Counted from the stretch's first letter, positions 7,684 through 17,609 are shown. The stretch is DNA of 64,000 nt from Amycolatopsis australiensis (GCF_900119165.1 NZ_FPJG01000006.1:6386001-6450000); one strand, 5' to 3'. Numbers and translations are program-made. Notes: a model not told the origin generated them from the sequence alone.

Positions 7684-9609
7684 ATGCGCCGTCCGTCCCG
7701 AAGAATCCTCGCCGTCGCCGGCTTCGCGGCACTGGCCCTGACCACGCCCGCCGTGCCCGCCACGGCATCGCCGGCCACCGGCACCACCGTCCACCCGACC
7801 GAACACGTCTGCGCCCAGGTCGCGAAACCGGGCATGGCGACGTGTTTCGCCGAACGGCAGACCGACACCATGCGCGCCGCGCTCGCGCCGAACGCCCTGC
7901 CGAGCGGGTTCGGGCCGTCCGGGCTGCGCTCCGCCTACAACCTCACGGCGAGCGGCAGCGCGTCCGCGACGGTGGCCATCGTGGACTCCAACGACGACCC
8001 CAACGCCGAGTCCGATCTGGCCACCTACCGCTCGACCTACGGCCTGCCCGCCTGCACCACGGCGAACGGCTGTTTCAAGAAGGTCAACGAAAACGGGCAG
8101 AGCAGCCCGCTGCCGGCCGCCGACAGCGGCTGGGCCGGGGAGATCTCCCTCGACGTCGACATGGTCTCGGCGATCTGCCCGAACTGCCACATCCTGCTCG
8201 TCGAAGCGAACCAGCCGAGCATGGCCGACCTCGGGACCGCCGTGAACACCGCCGTGTCGATGGGCGCCAAGTACGTCTCCAACAGCTACGGCGGAAGTGA
8301 AGACGGCACCGAGCCCAGCTCCGACTCGAGCTACTTCCACCACCCCGGCGTCGCCATCACCGCCAGCACCGGCGACAACGGCTACGGCATCAGCTACCCG
8401 GCCTCGTCCCAGTACGTCACCGCCGTCGGCGGGACCTCGCTCACCCAGGGCGGCGGCACGCGCGGCTGGACCGAAACGGCGTGGAGCGGCGCCGGCAGCG
8501 GCTGCTCGACCAGCGTCACCAAGCCCGCCTTCCAGAACGTGAGCACGGGCTGCGCCAAGCGGGCCGACGCCGACGTCTCCGCCGTCGCCGACCCGCAGAC
8601 CGGCGTCGCGGTGTACCAGACCTACGGCGGCAGCGGGTGGGCCGTCTACGGCGGCACCAGCGCGTCCTCGCCGATCATCGCCTCGGTCTACGCGCTCGCC
8701 GGCACGCCCGGCGCGTCCGACATCCCGGCCGCGTACCCCTACTCGCACGCCGGCAACCTGAACGACGTCACCTCGGGCAGCAACGGCAGCTGCTCGGTGA
8801 CCGTGCAGTGCCAGGCGGGCGCGGGGTGGGACGGCCCGACCGGGCTCGGCACCCCGAACGGCACCGCGGCCTTCACCGCGGGCACGTCCACCGGGGGCGT
8901 CACGGTGGCGAACCCGGGCAACCGGACCAGTGTCACGGGGACCGCGACGAGCCTGCAGCTGTCCGCCTCGGGCGGCACCGGCAGCTACACCTGGACCGCC
9001 ACCGGCCTGCCGGCCGGCCTGTCGATCAGCACCTCGGGCCTGATCTCCGGCACGCCGACCACCGCCGGGACCTACTCGGTGACGGCCACCGCGAAGGACT
9101 CCTCCGGCGCCACCGGCAGCACCACCTTCACGTGGACGATCACCTCGTCGGGTGGCTGCTCCGGCCAGAAGCTGGCCAACCCCGGCTTCGAAAGCGGCGC
9201 GACGGCGTGGACCGCGTCCAGCGGCGTGATCACCACCTCCGCCGACGGCGAGGCGCCGCACTCCGGCACCTACCTCGCCTACCTCGACGGCTACGGGACC
9301 ACCCACACGGACACGGTTTCCCAGTCGGTCACCATCCCGGCCGGGTGCCACGCGACGCTGTCGTACTACCTGCACGTCGACACCGCGGAAACCACGACGA
9401 CGACCCAGTACGACAAGTTGACGGTCAAGGCGGGCTCGACGACGCTGGCGACGTACTCCAATCTCGACCAGGCGAGCGGCTACCAGCAGCACTCGGTCGA
9501 CGTCTCGGCGTTCGCCGGGCAGACGGTGACGCTGACCTTCACCGGCACCGAGGACTCGTCGCTGCAGACCTCGTTCTGCCTCGACGACACCGCGCTGACG
9601 GTGAGCTGA
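7684..9609 (+). CDS. secreted sedolisin-family (S53) serine-carboxyl peptidase with Ig-like and C-terminal beta domains
   Basis: This 641-residue secreted protein has a signal peptide ending near residue 29. The peptidase domain spans about 70-410, with Glu153 and Asp157 ([11 protein letters not shown]), oxyanion Asp231 (STGDNG) and catalytic Ser326 (GGTSASSP), the sedolisin Glu-Asp-Ser arrangement. It is followed by a putative Ig-like domain (about 425-505) with [17 protein letters not shown] and a C-terminal beta-sandwich starting NPGFESG (about 515-640), likely for substrate or surface binding. Only about 45 residues separate the signal peptide from the catalytic domain, so the large activation propeptide of classical sedolisins is missing. 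The start has AGGAGGG five bases upstream. Confidence 0.88.
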   Translation: MRRPSRRILAVAGFAALALTTPAVPATASPATGTTVHPTEHVCAQVAKPGMATCFAERQTDTMRAALAPNALPSGFGPSGLRSAYNLTASGSASATVAIVDSNDDPNAESDLATYRSTYGLPACTTANGCFKKVNENGQSSPLPAADSGWAGEISLDVDMVSAICPNCHILLVEANQPSMADLGTAVNTAVSMGAKYVSNSYGGSEDGTEPSSDSSYFHHPGVAITASTGDNGYGISYPASSQYVTAVGGTSLTQGGGTRGWTETAWSGAGSGCSTSVTKPAFQNVSTGCAKRADADVSAVADPQTGVAVYQTYGGSGWAVYGGTSASSPIIASVYALAGTPGASDIPAAYPYSHAGNLNDVTSGSNGSCSVTVQCQAGAGWDGPTGLGTPNGTAAFTAGTSTGGVTVANPGNRTSVTGTATSLQLSASGGTGSYTWTATGLPAGLSISTSGLISGTPTTAGTYSVTATAKDSSGATGSTTFTWTITSSGGCSGQKLANPGFESGATAWTASSGVITTSADGEAPHSGTYLAYLDGYGTTHTDTVSQSVTIPAGCHATLSYYLHVDTAETTTTTQYDKLTVKAGSTTLATYSNLDQASGYQQHSVDVSAFAGQTVTLTFTGTEDSSLQTSFCLDDTALTVS

Positions 9610-9612
9610 TCC

Positions 9613-9648
9613 CCGTGCCGTGCCGGTCCGCCGACCGGCACGGCACGG
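9613..9648 (+). terminator. strong stem-loop after the sedolisin gene
   Basis: A perfect 16-bp stem (CCGTGCCGTGCCGGTC / GACCGGCACGGCACGG) with a 4-base loop starts three bases after the sedolisin stop and is followed by TTT. It also faces the end of the small membrane-protein gene on the other strand, so it may serve both. Confidence 0.85.
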
Positions 9649-9661
9649 TTTCACCGGTCGC

Positions 9662-9823
9662 TCAGCGGCGGGCGCTCAGCGCCCCGCGTTTGACGATCCC
9701 GATCACGCCCGTCGCGACGAACAGCACCGCGCCGACGATGATCAACCAGAAGAGCCCCTTGACCACGATGCCGAGCACCACCAGAACGGCCCAGATCACC
9801 AGCAAACCCACCAGCAGTCCCAT
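9662..9823 (-). CDS. 53-residue hydrophobic membrane protein
   Basis: This very small protein is almost entirely two transmembrane helices (residues about 1-20 and 23-42) ending with a basic tail KRGALSARR. Such proteins are common in actinomycetes and are usually of unknown function. The ATG at 9823 has AAGGAGAG five bases upstream, which decides this start over the much longer open frame that continues upstream. It converges on the sedolisin terminator hairpin and is divergent from a DUF3558 lipoprotein gene. Confidence 0.7.
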   Translation of the reverse strand: MGLLVGLLVIWAVLVVLGIVVKGLFWLIIVGAVLFVATGVIGIVKRGALSARR

Positions 9824-9968
9824 GAGGACTCTCCTTCCACACCGTCGGCTCCGGACGCAGCGGACATACCCGCCGCCCGGGTGGTTCACGCCCGGTGCCG
9901 TGGCCACGCTCTCAGCGTCCTCACAGGAGAACTCCGCGAAGGTGGCACGAGGCCGAAAGGAGGCCGGC

Positions 9969-10505
9969 GTGCGGACGTCCGCGACAGCGCTCACAGTGGC
10001 CTTGACCTGGGCCGCGGTCACGGGCTGCGCAGCGGCTCCCGCCGGGCCGCATCCCTTGGCCCCGCCGATCCCCGGCGACCCGATCGACCTCACCGCGTTC
10101 ACGGCGTCGCCGTGCGGGCTGCTGGACGCCGGCCAGCTCGCGCACTACTACGTGACAGCACCCGGCACCGTGCAGCACGCGGCATGCGTGTGGCAGCCCG
10201 GGGACACGACGGGCCTGACGTACGAGGCGTCCGTCGACACCACCGGCGGCGGCCTCGAATCCCTGTACCGGCACCGCGCCACCGTGAACGGCTTCGACCC
10301 GGCGACGGTGCACAGCTACCCGGCGATCCACCGCGACAGCCACGCCGGCCGGTGCACCGTCCAGGTCGGCGTCGCGAACGACACGCTGCTGACCGTCGTC
10401 GTCGAGGCCACCGACACCGCTCTCAGTGCTCATCAGGACCCTTGCGGTGAAGCCGACCGCTTCGCCGGAAGCATCGTCGGCTACCAGGGGCACCGCGCGC
10501 CTTAG
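9969..10505 (+). CDS. DUF3558 family lipoprotein
   Basis: This 178-residue protein has a lipoprotein signal (hydrophobic stretch then VTGC lipobox, about residue 20). The mature part contains SPCGLLDAGQLAHY and AACVWQPGD, the paired-cysteine pattern of DUF3558, a family of actinobacterial cell-envelope lipoproteins of unknown function. A late Cys (DPCGEAD) follows the usual pattern. The GTG start is preceded by AAGGAGG with a 5-base spacer. It would be anchored to the outer face of the membrane. Confidence 0.8.
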   Translation: MRTSATALTVALTWAAVTGCAAAPAGPHPLAPPIPGDPIDLTAFTASPCGLLDAGQLAHYYVTAPGTVQHAACVWQPGDTTGLTYEASVDTTGGGLESLYRHRATVNGFDPATVHSYPAIHRDSHAGRCTVQVGVANDTLLTVVVEATDTALSAHQDPCGEADRFAGSIVGYQGHRAP

Positions 10506-10521
10506 CCGCGGCGGCCGGCTC

Positions 10522-11361
10522 TCACGGGAGCAGGCCGAGGCGCCGCGCCTGCGTCACGGCCTCCATCCGGCCCCGGGCGCCCAGCTTGGCGAGAAGGTTC
10601 TTGACGTGGTCCTTCACCGTGTAGACACCGATGCCCAGCCGCTCGGCGACGGCCTGGTTCGGCAAGCCCGTGGACAGCAACGCCAGCACGTCCTGTTCCC
10701 GTGCCGTCAGGTGGGGCGCGTCCGCCGGCGCCGGCTCGCCCACCAGCAGGCCCGCGGTGTTCAGCAGGCGCTCGCGTAGCCGGGGGTCGCCGACCTCACC
10801 GGCGAGGGCCCGCAGGTCCGCGTAGGCCTCCGCCACCCGTGAACGCCGCATGCTGTCGTCGGCGGCGTGCCGGTCCCGCAGCCGCCGGAGGACGTCGGTG
10901 ACGGCCAGGTCCTGTTCGAGGGCGCGCGCCTCGTGCGAAACCGCGTCGAGCAGGCGGCCCATCTCCTGCTGGCTGGTGCGCAGGGCGACGTAGAGCACCG
11001 CGACCGTCCGCCGCGCCACGACCACCGGGGCCGCCGCCATCGCCCGCAGCGCCTCCGCCCGGATGACCTGGTCGTAACGGTGCGTGATCGCTCGTGAAGC
11101 GACGTAGTCACGCAGGGACAACGCGCGCTGCTGGTAGGCGACCCGGCCGCCCACGCCTTGCCCGGCGCCGAGCAGGACTCCGCGCAGCGGCCCGACCACG
11201 GGACCGTCGAACGCGTTCAGCAGCACCCCCGATCGTGTGACCTGCCCGGCGAACGCCAGGTTCACCCCGGTCCCGGCGCGCAGCCGGGCCAGGGCCGCGG
11301 TCACCGCCGGGGCCAGCGGGTCGACCCCCCTCTTCGGAGGGTGGGCAGCAGCGTCGCTCAC
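10522..11361 (-). CDS. LuxR-family regulator with GAF-like sensor domain
   Basis: This protein of about 279 residues ends in a LuxR-type helix-turn-helix (LTAREQDVLALLSTGLPNQAV...IGVYTVKDHVKNLLAKLG). The N-terminal half (LRAGTGVNLAFAGQV...) looks like the GAF-like region of actinobacterial helix-turn-helix activators. It is divergent from an acyl-CoA synthetase gene 80 bp away and may control it. Neither possible start (GTG at 11361, TTG at 11397) has a clear ribosome-binding site, so the start is uncertain and the message may be leaderless. Confidence 0.8.
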   Translation of the reverse strand: MSDAAAHPPKRGVDPLAPAVTAALARLRAGTGVNLAFAGQVTRSGVLLNAFDGPVVGPLRGVLLGAGQGVGGRVAYQQRALSLRDYVASRAITHRYDQVIRAEALRAMAAAPVVVARRTVAVLYVALRTSQQEMGRLLDAVSHEARALEQDLAVTDVLRRLRDRHAADDSMRRSRVAEAYADLRALAGEVGDPRLRERLLNTAGLLVGEPAPADAPHLTAREQDVLALLSTGLPNQAVAERLGIGVYTVKDHVKNLLAKLGARGRMEAVTQARRLGLLP

Positions 11362-11441
11362 GGCGACAGTGTGACCCGGCCGGTGAGCCGCTGACAATCA
11401 CCCGCCGTCCGAGCCGGACCAGAGAAGCCCCGGAGAGCCTG

Positions 11442-12992
11442 ATGCAGCCTGGAACTCGCGATGTACCGCCGGTCGTCGACGCCTGGCTGGCGGCGTACGA
11501 CACCGCCGAGGCGGACGCCGCCCACCTGCTGTGCGACCGCCACGACGCCGAGGCCGTCGCCTTCACGTTCGTCGAACCGGACCTCACCTCGCGCGATGTC
11601 ACGTACGGGGAACTGGCCGACCGGTCCCGGCGGCTCGCCACCGTCCTCGCCGGGCGGGGCGTCGCGCGGGGTGACCGGGTGCCGGTCCTGATGGGCAAGC
11701 GGCCGGAACTGGTGACGACGCTGCTGGCGATCTGGCGGCTCGGCGCCGTGCACGTCCCGCTGTTCACCGCGTTCGCCACCGGCGCCATCCGGATGCGCGT
11801 CGAAGCCTCCCGGGCCCGGCTGGTCGTCACCGAGCCGTCGCAGCGGGCGAAGCTCGACCCTGTCCCGGGCATCGACGTCCTCGAGACGGGCGAAGCGTTC
11901 GACCGGCTCCTCGACGCCGCCGAGCCCCTCGCGACGTCGGTCGCGGCCGGCGGGCACGGGACGATGCTGCAGCTGTTCACCAGCGGCACCACCGGAAAGC
12001 CGAAGGGTGTCCCGGTGCCGGTCCGCGCGCTGGCGTCCTTCCACTGCTACCTGCACTACGGGCTGGACGTCGGCGAGGACGACGTCTTCTGGAACGCGGC
12101 GGACCCCGGCTGGGCGTACGGCCTCTACTACGGCATCCTGGCCCCGCTGGCCGCCGGGCGCCGCAACCTGCTGCTCACCGCCGGTTTCACCCCCGAGTCC
12201 ACAGTGGCCGTCATCGAGAAGTTCGGGGTCACCAACTTCACCGGCGCACCCACGATGTACCGGGCGCTGAGCAAGAGCGGCCTGGCCCGGGACCTCCGCC
12301 TGCGCCGGGCCTCTTCGGCGGGCGAACCGCTGACGCCCGAGGTCGTCGACTGGGCCCGCGAAGCGCTCGGCGTCGAAGTCCGCGACCACTACGGCCAGAC
12401 CGAGCTCGGCATGGTCATCAACAACCACTGGCACCCGGACGTGGCCCGGCCGGTCAAGCCCGGCTCGATGGGACAGCCCATGCCCGGCTACGCCGCCGGC
12501 ACCGTCGACGGCCAGATCGCCGTCGACGTCGCAAACAGCCCGCTGCTGTGGTTCACCGGCTACCACGAGGAGCCCGGGAAGACGGCGGAGCGGTTCACCG
12601 CCGACCGGCGCTGGTACCTCACCGCCGACTCCGGCCGGATCGACGAGGACGGGTACTACTTCTTCACCGCCCGCAACGACGACGTGATCCTGGCCGCGGG
12701 CTACCGGATCGGGCCGTTCGACGTGGAGAGCGTGCTGATCACCCACCCGGCGGTCGCGGACGTCGCGGTCGTCGGCCGGCCCGACCCGGAAGGAGTCCGC
12801 GGCGAAGTCGTCGAAGCCTTCGTGGTCCTCGGCGGCGAGGCCGAGGCGAACGACGAGCTGGCGCGGGAACTCCAGCAGCTGGTTCGGGACAAGTACTCCA
12901 AGCACGCCTACCCGCGCACGGTCCACTTCGTCGACGCGCTGCCGAAGACCCCGAGCGGCAAGGTCCAGCGGTACCTGCTGCGGCAGCGGTGA
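11442..12992 (+). CDS. acyl-CoA synthetase (ANL superfamily, acetyl-CoA synthetase-like)
   Basis: This 516-residue adenylate-forming enzyme has the P-loop FTSGTTGKPKGVP, the acetate/medium-chain-type motif DPGWAYGLYYG, YGQTE, a hinge region around DDVILAAGYRIGPFDVES and the C-terminal PKTPSGKVQR with the catalytic lysine. It should activate a short- or medium-chain carboxylate to its CoA thioester via an acyl-AMP. GGAGAG precedes the ATG. The divergent LuxR/GAF regulator is the likely control protein. The substrate cannot be told from sequence. Confidence 0.88.
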   Translation: MQPGTRDVPPVVDAWLAAYDTAEADAAHLLCDRHDAEAVAFTFVEPDLTSRDVTYGELADRSRRLATVLAGRGVARGDRVPVLMGKRPELVTTLLAIWRLGAVHVPLFTAFATGAIRMRVEASRARLVVTEPSQRAKLDPVPGIDVLETGEAFDRLLDAAEPLATSVAAGGHGTMLQLFTSGTTGKPKGVPVPVRALASFHCYLHYGLDVGEDDVFWNAADPGWAYGLYYGILAPLAAGRRNLLLTAGFTPESTVAVIEKFGVTNFTGAPTMYRALSKSGLARDLRLRRASSAGEPLTPEVVDWAREALGVEVRDHYGQTELGMVINNHWHPDVARPVKPGSMGQPMPGYAAGTVDGQIAVDVANSPLLWFTGYHEEPGKTAERFTADRRWYLTADSGRIDEDGYYFFTARNDDVILAAGYRIGPFDVESVLITHPAVADVAVVGRPDPEGVRGEVVEAFVVLGGEAEANDELARELQQLVRDKYSKHAYPRTVHFVDALPKTPSGKVQRYLLRQR

Positions 12993-13011
12993 CCGGCGCC
13001 TGGCCGGTCAC
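12989..13011. terminator. bidirectional stem-loop between convergent genes
   Basis: A 9-bp perfect stem (GTGACCGGC / GCCGGTCAC) with a 5-base loop overlaps the stop codons of both the acyl-CoA synthetase and the facing XRE-type regulator. No T-tract is present, so efficiency is uncertain. Confidence 0.55.
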
Positions 13012-13937
13012 GGCCAGCTCCAGCGCATCCCCCGGATGCCGGGCCCGACGCCGGTGGCGAACTGGTGGGCGGGCGAAGCCGGCGACAACGGAACCGCGGT
13101 GACGTCCCGTTCCCGGTCCCCACGGGCGTCCAGCCGGTAGGCGTGGCATGCCGCCGGCAGCGCGTCGCGGGCGAAGTGGACCTCCAGCAGGTGCTCGGCC
13201 ACCGGGTGGCGGAAGCGGCGGTCGTAGCTCGTGTCCGGCACGCCGTCGGTGTACTCGAACTCGTACTCCAGGATCGCCGTCTCCCCCACCGCCATCGACC
13301 GGCCCGGCACCAGCTCGCTGAGCACGAAACCCGGCTCCGGCAGCACTTCGGTGCGCACCGGCCGGCAGTACCGCGTCGCAACCAGCCGCGGCGGGCGTCC
13401 CGGAACGCAGCCGCGCAACGCCACCACCCTCGCCTGCACCGGTTCTTCCACCGCGCGGACCACCTCGCGCACCCGCAGCCGGGTGAGGCATCCGCGGTCG
13501 TCGACGTGCAGCGCCTCGTGCAGGCTGAGCACCAGCAGCGACGTCTCGTCGGCCGCGTCGAACGAGTGCAGCACCGGCAGGACGTCGTTGCGGGGACCCC
13601 ACAACCGCTCCCACCGCACGGGGTCCGGGGCGCCCGGCGGCCCCGGCCGGGCCAGCAGCTCGATCAGCGAACGCGCCGGCACGCCGAGGACGTCCTCCAG
13701 CACCGCCACCGCGCGCAACGACTCCGGCCGTTCCGGGCGGGTCCGGCCGGTGCGCCAGTAACTGAGCGTCGTGGTGCTGACCGGGACGCCCGCCGCCGCC
13801 AGCCGGCCCCGGAGGCGGGCGAGTCCCAGCCCGCTGCGGTCGATGGCCAGCGACAGCGCGCGGCTGAACGGGCCGGCGGCCAGTGCCTGCGCCAGCTCCC
13901 GCCCGGGAGCTTCCGGCGGCACCGCGAACATCGGCAT
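13008..13937 (-). CDS. XRE-like helix-turn-helix protein with unknown C-terminal domain
   Basis: This 309-residue protein has an N-terminal helix-turn-helix (about residues 20-75, with STTTLSYWRTGRTRPERPES as the recognition-helix region) and a long C-terminal part of unknown fold that includes HSFDAADETSLLVLSLHEAL. Such proteins occur widely in actinomycetes as uncharacterised regulators. The ATG at 13937 has GAGGA six bases upstream. It faces the acyl-CoA synthetase and is divergent from a secreted protease. The ligand and targets are unknown. Confidence 0.7.
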   Translation of the reverse strand: MPMFAVPPEAPGRELAQALAAGPFSRALSLAIDRSGLGLARLRGRLAAAGVPVSTTTLSYWRTGRTRPERPESLRAVAVLEDVLGVPARSLIELLARPGPPGAPDPVRWERLWGPRNDVLPVLHSFDAADETSLLVLSLHEALHVDDRGCLTRLRVREVVRAVEEPVQARVVALRGCVPGRPPRLVATRYCRPVRTEVLPEPGFVLSELVPGRSMAVGETAILEYEFEYTDGVPDTSYDRRFRHPVAEHLLEVHFARDALPAACHAYRLDARGDRERDVTAVPLSPASPAHQFATGVGPGIRGMRWSWP

Positions 13938-14208
13938 CGGCGGTCCTCGGCGTCGGTGCGGAGAAACGGGTGCCGTCCGGCGGGTCACGCCGTCGCGGCC
14001 GGAGCGTCCGGTGGTGCCGGACCGGCACCGGTCTAACAGCCGCGGGCGGCGGCTGTCAGCCGACGAACGTCGGCGGACCACCGCGCAACCCGCCGAAAGA
14101 ACCGTCTTGTTCCGTTGATCGGCTCGGATCCTCGGACGGTTACCAGTGTCGCACCGGCCGCTTACGTTCGGTGAGTCCCCACCGGTTCTTCCTGGCGAAG
14201 GAGTCCCC

Positions 14209-14976
14209 ATGCGCAAGTCCTCCGGCCGGTTCGCCCGCGCCGCCGCGGCGCTCGCCGGTTCGTGCGCCGCGTTCGCGACGCTCGCGGCCGCCCCGGCGTC
14301 GGCGACCACCACGGTCACGCCGATGCCGCCCGGCGCCCAGCCGTCGATCATCGATGGCAGCACGGCCCAGAACCCCGGTTACATCACCCGGTTCAACGGC
14401 CACGCCAACGGCTACACGTTCTTCTGCACCAGCACCTTGATCGGCGCACGCTGGGTGCTGACCGCCAAGCACTGCATGTACGACAACACCGGGTCGCGCC
14501 TGAGCGACATCGACCTCTACATCGGCTCGAACAGCGCTTCCGGTGGCGTGCACGCGAAAGCGTCGTCGACGTACGTGTACTCCGGCGGCGACCTCGCGCT
14601 GATCAAGCTGGACACGACCGGCGGCAGCACGTTCTCCCGGCTCGCGAGCAGCTCCTCGGACGCGCAGGTGGGCGACGCCGCCCGCGTCTACGGCTGGGGC
14701 GCCACCCAGGCCACCGACGAAGGCAACCACCAGTCGTCGGTGCTGAAGCAGGCCTCGGTGCAGATCTCCGACACCTACGCCGACGACTACTTCGGCGGCC
14801 CGGGCATCGCCGCCGACACGCTCGACGGCGCCGTGGCCGGCGGCGACTCCGGCGGCCCGATGATCGACGACGGCGTGCAGGTCGGCGTGTGCTCGACCAG
14901 CGACCGGTCCAGCACCACGACCTACGCCGGCGTCGCGGCGGGCCGCGACTGGATCCGCCGGATCACCGGCATCTGA
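14209..14976 (+). CDS. secreted trypsin-fold serine protease (S1)
   Basis: This 255-residue protein has a signal peptide (cleavage near residue 32) and a chymotrypsin-fold domain with a complete triad: His88 in LTAKHC, Asp128 in GGDLALIKL and Ser214 in GGDSGGP. The residue six before the catalytic serine, which sets primary specificity, is Ala rather than Asp, so Arg/Lys cleavage is not expected and small or hydrophobic residues are more likely. GAAGGAG precedes the ATG with a 5-base spacer. A GC-rich stem-loop follows the stop. Confidence 0.88.
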   Translation: MRKSSGRFARAAAALAGSCAAFATLAAAPASATTTVTPMPPGAQPSIIDGSTAQNPGYITRFNGHANGYTFFCTSTLIGARWVLTAKHCMYDNTGSRLSDIDLYIGSNSASGGVHAKASSTYVYSGGDLALIKLDTTGGSTFSRLASSSSDAQVGDAARVYGWGATQATDEGNHQSSVLKQASVQISDTYADDYFGGPGIAADTLDGAVAGGDSGGPMIDDGVQVGVCSTSDRSSTTTYAGVAAGRDWIRRITGI

Positions 14977-14983
14977 CGGGCAG

Positions 14984-15021
14984 GGGCGCCGGCCGGCGGG
15001 ATCCCCGGCCGACCGGCGCCC
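14984..15021 (+). terminator. stem-loop after the protease gene
   Basis: Arms GGGCGCCGG and CCGGCGCCC (9 bp) with further internal pairing begin about 7 bases after the protease stop. There is no U-tract. Confidence 0.5.
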
Positions 15022-15342
15022 AGGCGAGAAAGCGCTTACCCGGCCGTCCTGCGATGGAAGCCGGCGAGCTGGCCGGAAGAGCTGCCGCCCCGGTGGTCGC
15101 AGGCCCGGGCAGGCGGTCGCCGATCGGGCGCCGGCTCGGGGAAGTCACCGGAGCGCCGGAACAGCTCGCCGGCGTGCTGGACCAGGAGGAGGACCTCGCG
15201 GTGGTCCAGTGGCTGTGTCACCAGGCCGCGCCGGCGTGTCGGTCACGGCGGAGGACGTTCCCCCGCTGCGCCGTCGGCGGACGGTAGCCGTAACGCCGCA
15301 AATTCGGGGTACCCGGAGGCCGGACGAAGGGGGGTGCTGCGG
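15022..15342. other. 321-bp gap without a convincing gene
   Basis: Short open frames exist on both strands (for example an 80-codon frame from ATG 15052) but none has a ribosome-binding site or recognisable motif. The segment probably carries the promoter of the AI-2E-family gene. Confidence 0.4.
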
Positions 15343-16569
15343 ATGGCGGCACAAGACAGGCCGACGTCGGCGCGGCGGCTGGCCGGCTCGGGCAGGCGAC
15401 GGCCGGCGCAGCCGTCGAGCGTTCTTCCGTGGTCGCTGCGTGTCGCCGCCGAGGCGGCCTGGCGGTTCCTGGTCGTGGTCCTCGCCGTTGGCGTCATCGG
15501 CTGGCTGTGCGGCTACCTGGCCGCCGTCACCGTGCCCGTCGGGATCGCGCTGCTGCTGGCCGCCCTGTTCGCGCCGCTGGTCGACCGCCTGGTCCGGTGG
15601 CACGTCCCGCGTGGTCTCGCCACGGTGATCGCCATCGTCGTCGGGCTGGTGGTCGTCGCCGGGGTGCTGACCCTGGTGATCACCACCGTCGTGGGCGCCC
15701 TCCCGCAGCTGCAGAGCCAGGTGAGCACCAGCCTCACCGACATCAACTCCTGGCTGCAGCGCGGGCCCTTGCACCTGACCCACGACCAGATCCAGCGCCT
15801 GCTCGACAACACGATGAAGAGCATCCAAGGCGACACCTCCCAGCTCGCCGACCGGGCGCTGACCACGGCCGCCACGGTCGGGAGCACCCTGACCGAAGCA
15901 CTCCTCGCGCTGTTCACGCTGATCTTCTTCCTCTACGGCGGAGCGCAGATCTGGCACTTCACGCTGCGCATCGTGCCCGCCGACATCCGCGATCGCACCG
16001 ACGTCGCCTGCCGGCGCGGCTTCGCCTCGCTGGTCAGCTACGTGCGCGCCACCGTCGCCGTCGCCTGCGTCGACGCCCTGTGCATCGGCATCGGCATCTG
16101 GCTCGTCGGGGTGCCGCTCGCGGTACCGCTGGCCGCGCTCATCTTCATCGGCGCGTTCATCCCCATCATCGGCGCCGTCGTGACGGGCGCGGTCGCCGTG
16201 CTCGTCGCGCTGGTCACCAACGGCTTCGTCGCCGCGATCATCGTGCTGGCCATCGTGATCGCGGTCATGCAGCTGGAAAGCCACGTGCTCCAGCCCCTGC
16301 TGCTGGGCCGCGCCGTGCGCCTGCATCCCCTGGCCGTGGTGGTCGGCATCGCCGTCGGCGTGGAGGTCGCCGGGATCGCCGGAGCCCTCCTGGCCGTGCC
16401 GATCCTCGCCGTCCTCAAGTCCGCGGTCGGCTCGCTGCTGCGCGACCCCCACGAGCTCCCACCGGGCGACGTCGACGCGCTGCAGCCGATCGAAGCGCGC
16501 CCGGCACCCGACCGGGAGGAGGAACCGGAAGAAGCCGGCGACGCCTCATCGGAGCAGCCCCGGGCCTGA
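15343..16569 (+). CDS. AI-2E family (PerM-like) membrane transporter
   Basis: This protein of about 408 residues has the AI-2E family layout: paired N-terminal helices, the PVGIALLLAALFAPLVDRL segment, a soluble loop with many Gln/Ser (about 120-175), then a block of helices with FIGAFIPIIGAVVTG and LESHVLQPLLLGRAVRLHPL, the signature of the family. The C-terminal 45 residues are acidic and disordered. Family members export small molecules or act as Na+/H+ antiporters. The ATG at 15343 is favoured by GAAGGGGGG upstream; a GTG at 15334 is the alternative. Confidence 0.88.
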   Translation: MAAQDRPTSARRLAGSGRRRPAQPSSVLPWSLRVAAEAAWRFLVVVLAVGVIGWLCGYLAAVTVPVGIALLLAALFAPLVDRLVRWHVPRGLATVIAIVVGLVVVAGVLTLVITTVVGALPQLQSQVSTSLTDINSWLQRGPLHLTHDQIQRLLDNTMKSIQGDTSQLADRALTTAATVGSTLTEALLALFTLIFFLYGGAQIWHFTLRIVPADIRDRTDVACRRGFASLVSYVRATVAVACVDALCIGIGIWLVGVPLAVPLAALIFIGAFIPIIGAVVTGAVAVLVALVTNGFVAAIIVLAIVIAVMQLESHVLQPLLLGRAVRLHPLAVVVGIAVGVEVAGIAGALLAVPILAVLKSAVGSLLRDPHELPPGDVDALQPIEARPAPDREEEPEEAGDASSEQPRA

Positions 16570-16659
16570 CGAATTCCGGTGAGATTCAGCGGTGCGTGAA
16601 TCGTTTGGTGCCCCCGCCCCGGTGGCGGCATGCTGGTCCGGGCCGGAGGGGGCGAGGGT

Positions 16660-17609
16660 GTGATCGAGTTCGAGCTGAGTGTCGACGCGCTGGGGGCCAC
16701 GCGGTGGGGCTACTCACCGCTCGGCGAACTCGCCTGCAGCCTGCGAGCGCCCGTGGCTCGCGCCTTCACGCCGTGGCTGCCGCGCGTGCCCGCGGACGAT
16801 CTGCTGCGGCTGGCGGTCCCCGAGCGCGGGCTCGTTCCCGACTTCCTGTACCCGGCCGAAACCGACCCTGGCGTTTCGCTGGACGACCAGCTCGCCGGCC
16901 TCGCCTCGATGCCCGTGTCCCAGTACGAGGCCGAGCTGGCGGAGTGTGGGCACCCGAGCCCGTTCCGGCTCCGCTGCGCGGCGGAAGCGGCCGGACCCGC
17001 TTGGTACAGGCACTGCGCGGCTACGCCGAGCACACGCTGGCTCCGGTTCGTTCACACCTGCGTGCGGCGCTGGACGCCGAGATCGCGTACCGGGCCGAAC
17101 GTGCGTTGCGCGACGGTCTCCACGGCCTGTTCACCGACCTGCACGCCGAAATCCGCGTCGACCGCGGGCGGCTCGTCATCGCCAAGGAGCACCACGCCTG
17201 CGCCGGCGTGGCAGGCACCTCGATCACGCTGGTGCCGTCGGTGTTCGCCTGGCCGCGGCTGATCGTCGTCGACCGCTCTCCGGCCACCGTCCAGCTGCAC
17301 TACCCGGTGCGCGAGATCGGCCGGACCTGGCTCGACGCCGGCTCGGCGGGCCGGAACGAGGATCCGCTGGCCGCCCTGATCGGCTCCACGCGCGCGCGCA
17401 TCTTGCGGGAACTGGCCGTCCCCCGATCGACCAGCCAGATCGCCCGCCTGCTCGGCACCAGTCCGGGCGGGATCAGCACCCACCTGTCCACGTTGCGCCG
17501 CAACGGCTTGGTCACCGCGACGCGGGACGGGCGCAGCGTGATCTACCGGCGCACCACGCTCGGCGCGTCGATCGCCACCGTCAGCAGCGACATCGGCGAA
17601 GCGCGCTGA
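16660..17609 (+). pseudogene. DUF5937/ArsR-type winged-helix regulator, frameshifted
   Basis: The N-terminal half (from GTG 16660: IEFELSVDALGATRWGYSPL, then SLRAPV and DDQLAGLASM) reads in one frame. The C-terminal half (ALRGYAEHTLAPVRSHL, then IARLLGTSPGGISTHLSTLR and GLVTATRDGRSVIYRRT) reads in another. The switch lies at about 16985-17000. Joined, the two parts give a roughly 315-residue DUF5937 plus ArsR-like winged-helix regulator, a common actinomycete family. Only one shift is needed and both halves look well conserved, so either recent inactivation or a sequencing error is possible. A small secreted protein gene follows 27 bases later. Confidence 0.75.

Noticed and set aside
7594..9654. 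Nearly 690-codon frame antisense to the sedolisin gene
   Set aside because: Composition and lack of any start site show it is a shadow of the sedolisin frame.
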